Origin: Andreprevotia chitinilytica DSM 18519
GTDB lineage: Bacteria; Pseudomonadota; Gammaproteobacteria; Burkholderiales; Chitinibacteraceae
Assembly (NCBI RefSeq): GCF_000711875.1
Contig: NZ_JONM01000027.1
Coordinates: 1 to 48,459, forward strand
Length of the DNA stretch: 48,459 bases
Direction of reading: 5' to 3'
Each line of letters opens with the position of its first letter. Position 1 is the stretch's first letter. The notes beneath the pieces are model-generated. The model ran no database searches. It saw nothing but the letters and a program-made list of their open reading frames with translations, and was not told the origin of the DNA. The translations under genes and the position numbers were made by a program. Below, in pieces: positions 44,777 to 48,459 of this stretch.

Positions 44777-46153
44777 ATGGCTTCATTGACCGTGCAGTTC
44801 ACCAATAACAGCGGCGTGGACGATAGCCTGGTGTCGATCGGCTTCGTGCCGGGCGCATCCAACGCCGGCTTCACCATTCAGAACGTTTCCGACCAAACCG
44901 CGCTGCTGCCGCTGAATATCGCCAGCGATGGCACCTACCCATTCAACGGCAACTGGTATGCGCTCAGCGCGCTGCCGAAAGGCGTGACGATCAGCGCCTT
45001 CAGCGGCCGTGTGTACGTGGCCTATGGCCCCGAATGGGCGGTAGAGGGTGCGGGCTACGAGCCGGCGCAAGCCGTCACCGATCCCAATTTCTACTTGCGC
45101 TATGACAAGCTGGAAATGACCTTCACCGGCCAGCCGGCCGACGTCGCCAACCTGACCAGCATCGATTACTGGAGCATCCCGCTGTCGCTCACCACCAGTT
45201 CAAGTGGCACGGCGGTGCAGACGGTATCCGGCCTGTTGGGCAGCACCACCGCGCAGAACGTGTTCGATGCACTCAATCCCCTGACCACGCCACCGGTATC
45301 GGGCGTGACCGGGCCGGGCGGCACCGACGGTGCGCCACTGCCGGCGCTGGTGCCCGGCGACTTCCTGCAGTACGGCAGCGGGCCGGTGCCTGGCACCACC
45401 TTCGCGCGCCTGATCGGGCCGTCCTCCTACCCGCCGATCCAGCCGGTATCGATCCCGGTCACGCCGTACGACACCTGGCAGGATTACCTGCAATATTTGG
45501 CGACTACCTTCGGGCCCGGCACCACGCTTGGTGCAGTCGTGCCCACCCTGGGCAATGGCGTGATCGCCACCATTGCCGGCCAGTTCGCCGGCGTTGGTCC
45601 CAATCCGCCAGCCACCGGCCCGCTCAGCCCGCAAAGCTACAACCTCAGCGCCACCATCGACGCGAATCTGGACATCACCCTCACCGGCACACTGGGCGGT
45701 ATCAGCGGCACCACCACGATGCTTTACAAGGTGGCCGATCTGACCAACCCATCCGGCATCTACGGCGGCAACACGCCGTACTACCTCAATGGCGCGACCA
45801 GTTCTACTAATCCGGGCAACGATGTATACGGCTGGGTAGGCGGAGACTTGTTCTCTGGCCTGAACATCGGCGCGGTAGGCAGCACCACCATCGTCGACAG
45901 CGGCAGCAAATCGATGATGGTGGGCTCGCTCAACAGCCAGCAGTGGTTTGGGCTGGCCAGCAGCCAGTTCTTCGCCGGCCTGCAAAGCAGCACCTACTAC
46001 AACCAGTGGGCCGCCACGCTGGCGCCATTGTCGCAGGCTTATAACTTCGCCTACTCCGACCGCTTCGCCGCTGTCTTCGCCAGCCTGAACCCGGCTAAGG
46101 TGGATACGCTGACCATCACGCTGGAAGGGGCGGCGGTGGATATGGGCAGTTAA
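44777..46153 (+). CDS. GH64-like beta-1,3-glucanase-family protein
   Basis: The 458-residue protein has features of the GH64/thaumatin-like superfamily: an N-terminal beta strand segment (SLTVQFTNNSGVDDSLVSIGF), SGRVYVAYGPEW, FYLRYDKLEMTFTG with a likely acidic catalytic residue, and ANLTSIDYWSIPLSLTT with the paired aspartate. The C-terminal half (after residue 280) holds NTPYYLNGA, GDLFSGLNIG and YYNQWAATLAPLSQAYNFAYSDRF, seen in family members. Such enzymes cut beta-1,3-glucan, including fungal walls. There is no Sec signal, so export would need another route or the protein stays inside. ACAACGAGGAAGAACA stands before the ATG. Confidence 0.75.
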   Translation: MASLTVQFTNNSGVDDSLVSIGFVPGASNAGFTIQNVSDQTALLPLNIASDGTYPFNGNWYALSALPKGVTISAFSGRVYVAYGPEWAVEGAGYEPAQAVTDPNFYLRYDKLEMTFTGQPADVANLTSIDYWSIPLSLTTSSSGTAVQTVSGLLGSTTAQNVFDALNPLTTPPVSGVTGPGGTDGAPLPALVPGDFLQYGSGPVPGTTFARLIGPSSYPPIQPVSIPVTPYDTWQDYLQYLATTFGPGTTLGAVVPTLGNGVIATIAGQFAGVGPNPPATGPLSPQSYNLSATIDANLDITLTGTLGGISGTTTMLYKVADLTNPSGIYGGNTPYYLNGATSSTNPGNDVYGWVGGDLFSGLNIGAVGSTTIVDSGSKSMMVGSLNSQQWFGLASSQFFAGLQSSTYYNQWAATLAPLSQAYNFAYSDRFAAVFASLNPAKVDTLTITLEGAAVDMGS

Positions 46154-46203
46154 AGGCGCAGGCTTGCCGGCAGGCGGAGGCCCGACCACGCGCCTTTTTG
46201 CGT
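46153..46203 (+). terminator. Terminator after the GH64-like gene
   Basis: AAAGGCGC pairs with GCGCCTTT, followed by TTTGCG; the loop holds a further GCTTGCCGGCAGGC mini-hairpin. The T run is good, the loop long. Confidence 0.6.
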
Positions 46204-46229
46204 CGACGCCGGGCCGGCCACTGCCGGCG

Positions 46230-46482
46230 TCCCGCCCAAAACCCCCGACGCCGGAGCCCTCCCCCTCCGACGACGCATCAAATAGGGGCGACGTCGGCGT
46301 TAAAAGGGCCGAGGTCGGGGGGCCAGGGCTCCGGCGTCGCATAAAAAAGCGGCAATGCCGGAGCCCTAGACCTCGGTCGTCGGGCGAAAAACGGCCTGCG
46401 TCGGCGCTCAAAGGTCCGGCGACGCCCCTATTTGGTGCGTCACCGGCGGTTTTTCATCCGACGCCGGGGGTTTTAGGTGGGA
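46230..46482. repeat. Large nested imperfect inverted repeat (~250 nt)
   Basis: Three nested arm pairs share nearly one centre. Outer: 46230-46254 with 46458-46482 (AAAACCCCC facing GGGGGTTTT). Middle: 46272-46297 with 46416-46441 (CAAATAGGGGCG facing CGCCCCTATTTG). Inner: 46325-46335 with 46357-46367 (AGGGCTCCGGC), flanked by CGAGGTC/GACCTCG. The right side has about 21-28 extra bases as a bulge. Reading frames here look non-coding. The function is unknown. Confidence 0.8.
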
Positions 46483-46638
46483 TGCCCGAGCAGGAACGTG
46501 CGCGCTTGGGGGTGTTTGGTGGACGCACGCCAAGCAATGGGCCAGCTACCGCCCAATTCCACCCGACGGCGTCAGTCGAGTGGGGGTGCCCGTCCAATGG
46601 ATCAGGGAGGCCGCATGTGTAGGATGGGTTGAGCGCTG
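46483..46638. other. Non-coding stretch with no clear feature
   Basis: Between the large inverted repeat and the tandem repeat, about 155 bp hold no plausible gene. GTAGGATGGGTTGAGCG at 46619-46635 echoes the start of the repeat at 5471. Confidence 0.4.
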
Positions 46639-47205
46639 GTAGCGCGGGTTAGCCGCGAGGCGTAACCCGCAAATTCTGTGGGCTCGCCATACATTCCCCT
46701 GCGCGGGTCAAACGACCCGCCCTACCCGCTAGCAGTCTCCGTAGCCCGGACGGCTTGCCGGCCGGGGTTGGTTCACTTGCTTATGCCTGTGGCGCTTGCC
46801 TGCATGGCTACCCCGGCCGGCAAAGCCGTCCGGGCTACGTGCTGTCGCGGTCGCCGTATTGACCAAGCCCCGTAGCGCGGGTTAGCCGCGAGGCGTAACC
46901 CGCAAATTTTGTGGGCTCGCCATACATCCCCCTGTGCGAGTCAAACGACCCGCCCTACTCGCTAGCAGTCTCCGTAGCCCGGACGGTTTACCGGCCGGGG
47001 TTGGTTCACTTGCTTATGCCTGTGGCGCTTGCCTGCATGGCTACCCCGGCCGGCAAAGCCGTCCGGGCTACGTGCTGTCGCGGTCGCCGTATTGACCAAG
47101 CCCCGTAGTGCGGGTTAGCCGGGAGGCGTAACCCGCAAACGTTGTGAGCTCGCCATACATCCCCCTGCGCGGGTCAAACGACCCGCCCTACTCGCTGCCT
47201 TGACC
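46639..47205. repeat. 233-bp tandem repeat, 2.4 copies
   Basis: The units begin GTAGCGCGGGTTAGCCGCG at 46639 and at 46872, and GTAGTGCGGGTTAGCCGGG at 47105; the third is cut short near 47200. Each full unit is itself a mosaic of palindromes: AGCGCGGGTTAGCC/GGCGTAACCCGC, GCGGGTCAAACGACCCGC, and CGTAGCCCGGACGG..CCGTCCGGGCTACG. The copies are nearly identical. Pieces of the unit also occur at 33316-33476. The small frames inside are not genes. Confidence 0.9.
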
Positions 47206-47256
47206 AAGCCGGAGCGGCTGGGATACTTTCAAGGCGTCGCGTTCAATAGCGCGACC

Positions 47257-47461
47257 GGGTTTGACGACCCGAACACACAAGCGGACAGCCGCTTTCAGCG
47301 GCTTTTTGTCTGCAACACCCGTGGTGCGTCTTCAGTGGCGGGCCGGGGTGGGGGCACCTTCGGGTGCGCCGGTTCTTGTGTGCCGGTTCGTCAAACCCAC
47401 CTTGCGCCCGCCCCCTTCGTTTGACGACGAAAGGGGCGGGGTTAGTCCGCACACACAAGAG
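47257..47461 (+). ncRNA. Structured leader with mutually exclusive pairings (C4-antisense-RNA-like)
   Basis: A central element (CTTGTGTG 47375-47382 and TTCGTCAAAC 47387-47396) is complementary to two flanking copies of its target. The 5' copy is GTTTGACGAC (47259-47268) plus CACACAAG (47274-47281). The 3' copy is GTTTGACGAC (47419-47428) plus CACACAAG (47452-47459), which abuts the AGAGG ribosome site of the gene at 47470. Between them lie an intrinsic terminator (47287-47307) and a GCACC-TTCG-GGTGC hairpin (47354-47367). This is the logic of the phage P1/P4 C4 antisense RNA, whose target includes a downstream ribosome site. The family match is from memory; the complementarity is seen directly. 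Confidence 0.55.
47287..47307 (+). terminator. Intrinsic terminator inside the leader
   Basis: AGCCGCT-ttc-AGCGGCT-TTTT, a 7-bp perfect stem and T run. It ends transcription before the small genes unless bypassed, or it may be the upstream boundary of the antisense RNA. Confidence 0.75.
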
Positions 47462-47469
47462 GTCTCACC

Positions 47470-47736
47470 ATGTCACATACCCCTCAAGGAACCCCTGCAC
47501 CTCCCGACCCCGGTCATCTCATCGCCCAAGCTCGCGATGGCTTTGCCGAACTGGATCAGATTTTTACCATCCTCACTTCCCTGATCGACCAGCGCAGCAT
47601 CGGCTACCAATTGGCACGCGATGGACGCCGGCTGGCCGAGCGACACCATTCGGCAATGCAAGTGCCGTTCACGGATCGTCGCATCACAGCCTCACTCAGC
47701 ACGCGTTATGCGCGTATTGGTGGTCAACATGGCTGA
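47470..47736 (+). CDS. Small hypothetical protein A of the C4-like cassette
   Basis: The 88-residue protein starts at the ATG at 47470, with AGAGG eight bases upstream. It is mostly helical in appearance (HLIAQARDGFAELDQIFTILTSLID) with a Pro-rich N-terminus and a basic C-terminus. It has no signal or membrane segment. I recognise no family. Its ribosome site is the predicted target of the antisense element in the leader, so translation is likely controlled by RNA pairing. It overlaps gene B by eight bases (ATGGCTGA), which implies coupled translation. Confidence 0.6.
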   Translation: MSHTPQGTPAPPDPGHLIAQARDGFAELDQIFTILTSLIDQRSIGYQLARDGRRLAERHHSAMQVPFTDRRITASLSTRYARIGGQHG

Positions 47737-48004
47737 ACTACACCGCATCCCCGTCCCGCCCAAGCTTGCTGTCGATGATTTCAACCATATCGCCGACATC
47801 GGCCTGGATCGCATCGCCCAATTAGGCTGCGTATTTCGGGCCATGGTCGGCATCGCCGAGCCGGAATCTGATCTGCATGCGCTGGCAAGGGTTGGCGTCT
47901 ATCTGGCGGAAGAATGGCATTTCGGGCTGGATACAACCCGCTACGAGACGGTGCAGCGGCTTGGCGTGACGCCATCCACGAATCGGATGACGGATCGGCG
48001 TTAA
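47729..48004 (+). CDS. Small hypothetical protein B of the C4-like cassette
   Basis: The 91-residue protein begins MAELHRIPVPPKLAVDDFNHIADIGLDRIAQLG at an ATG overlapping the end of gene A. The middle (VFRAMVGIAEPESDLHALARVGVYLAEEW) is helical and acidic; the end is basic. No family is recognised. Small acidic helical proteins of this type are common in prophage-like and plasmid-borne cassettes. It ends 26 bases before a strong terminator, so A and B form a complete two-gene unit. Confidence 0.65.
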   Translation: MAELHRIPVPPKLAVDDFNHIADIGLDRIAQLGCVFRAMVGIAEPESDLHALARVGVYLAEEWHFGLDTTRYETVQRLGVTPSTNRMTDRR

Positions 48005-48029
48005 CCACCGTGCGGTGGATATGATGGTG

Positions 48030-48059
48030 GGCCAGCGCAGCTAAACGCGCTGGCCTTTT
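48030..48059 (+). terminator. Terminator of the two-gene cassette
   Basis: GGCCAGCGC-agctaaac-GCGCTGGCC-TTTT: a perfect 9-bp GC-rich stem and T run, 26 bases after gene B. Confidence 0.92.
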
Positions 48060-48077
48060 CAGTTTTTGCCGGTCTTG

Positions 48078-48167
48078 GTAGGTTGGTGTTGAGCGCAGCG
48101 AAGCCCAACGATCTTGGCGATTCGCGCATGGCGAGTGTTGGGCTGCATTTCATTTAGCCCAACCTAC
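48078..48167. repeat. Palindromic intergenic repeat (GTAGsTTGGTGTTGAGCG type), copy 2
   Basis: It opens GTAGGTTGGTGTTGAGCGCA and closes CCCAACCTAC, with AAGCCCAAC facing GTTGGGCT. It matches the copy at 16914-16996 except for the central loop. Confidence 0.75.
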
Positions 48168-48222
48168 GGCCAAGGTCGTTTCATTTCAATGTTCAGCAAA
48201 TGCGTAGATACCGTCTTGCCCG

Positions 48223-48459
48223 TCAATCACTGAACGCAAAATCGGGCTGATAAGGCTTCTGTGTTTTGAGTACGCCAAAGCACAGGTGCACCAGCTTGCG
48301 CATGGCAGCGCCCAGCGCCGATTTCTTCGCCTTGCCGCGCGCCAGCAGCCGCTCGTAGTGCGCCTTGATGTCCGGGTTGTAGCGGATCGCCACCACCGCC
48401 GCCATGTACAGAACAGCCCGCACCCGCGCCGGGCCGGCTTTGGACAGGCGGGACGGCCC
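48223..48459 (-). CDS. IS110-family transposase, C-terminal part (cut by window edge)
   Basis: The minus strand is open from the right edge to a stop at 48223, 78 codons. It reads GPSRLSKAGPARVRAVLYMAAVVAIRYNP, then HYERLLARGKAKKSALGAAMRKLVHLCFGVLK. This is the C-terminal Transposase_20 domain of IS110-type DEDD recombinases, including the conserved serine region (the S in GPSRLSK). A GTG at 48423 is not the true start. IS110 elements have no inverted ends, so the element border cannot be set; the bases left of 48223 may include its non-coding end. Confidence 0.9.
   Translation of the reverse strand, partial: GPSRLSKAGPARVRAVLYMAAVVAIRYNPDIKAHYERLLARGKAKKSALGAAMRKLVHLCFGVLKTQKPYQPDFAFSD

Noticed and set aside
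46230-46482. Integron attC site
   Set aside because: The expected GTTRRRY/RYYYAAC core sites are not found at the arm ends, and no integrase or cassette array is present.
46164-46622. 152-codon frame across the large inverted repeat
   Set aside because: Arg/Pro/Ser-rich product, no ribosome site, and the DNA is explained by inverted-repeat structure.
46678-47108. Two near-identical 65-codon frames
   Set aside because: They are the same frame in two copies of the 233-bp tandem repeat; no ribosome site.
47200-47424. 74-codon TTG-started frame across the structured leader
   Set aside because: It crosses the intrinsic terminator and hairpins of the leader and its sequence is constrained by RNA pairing. 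An Icd/Ash-like peptide, as in phage C4 operons, cannot be excluded, but I do not call it.

Overview
The window is a high-GC proteobacterial chromosome segment. The best fit is a betaproteobacterium close to the Neisseriales (Chromobacteriaceae/Chitinibacteraceae type). This is inferred from the hemC-hemD-hemX-hemY cluster, a type II homoserine kinase next to a DUF2782 gene and polA, ppk1 next to sixA, DctB/DctD control of DctA, and a LapA-type adhesin system. No rRNA or tRNA gene was seen, and the genus cannot be fixed from sequence alone.

Layout. 1-505: broken end of an IS481-family element plus an intergenic repeat. 506-5473: periplasmic cupin, then divergently a two-gene RND efflux operon. 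5593-8924: yggX, ppk1, sixA and a possible 50-residue ORF, closed by a strong bidirectional terminator. 8988-12986 (minus): hemC-hemD-hemX-hemY for tetrapyrrole synthesis. 13100-14905 (minus): FimV-like protein. 15315-20354 (minus): dctA and the dctB-dctD two-component system; the dctA upstream region holds a near-ideal sigma-54 promoter and two phased palindromes that look like DctD sites. 20423-22131 (minus): an AT-richer two-gene insert (SMC/OLD-like ATPase plus TOPRIM-like protein), a candidate defence module, wedged between dctB and polA. 22205-28903: polA, LOG protein, DUF2782 protein, thrB and an FAD-linked 2-hydroxyacid dehydrogenase.

29154-46153 is a surface and secretion region. A LapB-type ABC transporter, a LapC-type adaptor and a LuxR-type regulator form an operon. 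The likely substrate, a 2249-residue VCBS-repeat adhesin with an N-terminal retention module and a LapG-type cleavage motif, starts 3.6 kb further on. Between them lie a lipoprotein flanked by repeats and a metallopeptidase-toxin/immunity-like pair. Downstream of the adhesin are a tyrosine-phosphatase-like protein and a GH64-like beta-1,3-glucanase.

46154-48459 is dominated by non-coding structure: a 250-nt nested inverted repeat, a 233-bp tandem repeat, and a compact cassette (47216-48059) in which a structured leader with mutually exclusive pairings, resembling phage C4 antisense RNA control, precedes two small overlapping genes. The window ends inside an IS110-family transposase.

The most notable items are the C4-like RNA cassette, the ATPase/TOPRIM pair, the toxin/immunity pair inserted between a type I secretion system and its adhesin, and the large nested inverted repeat.
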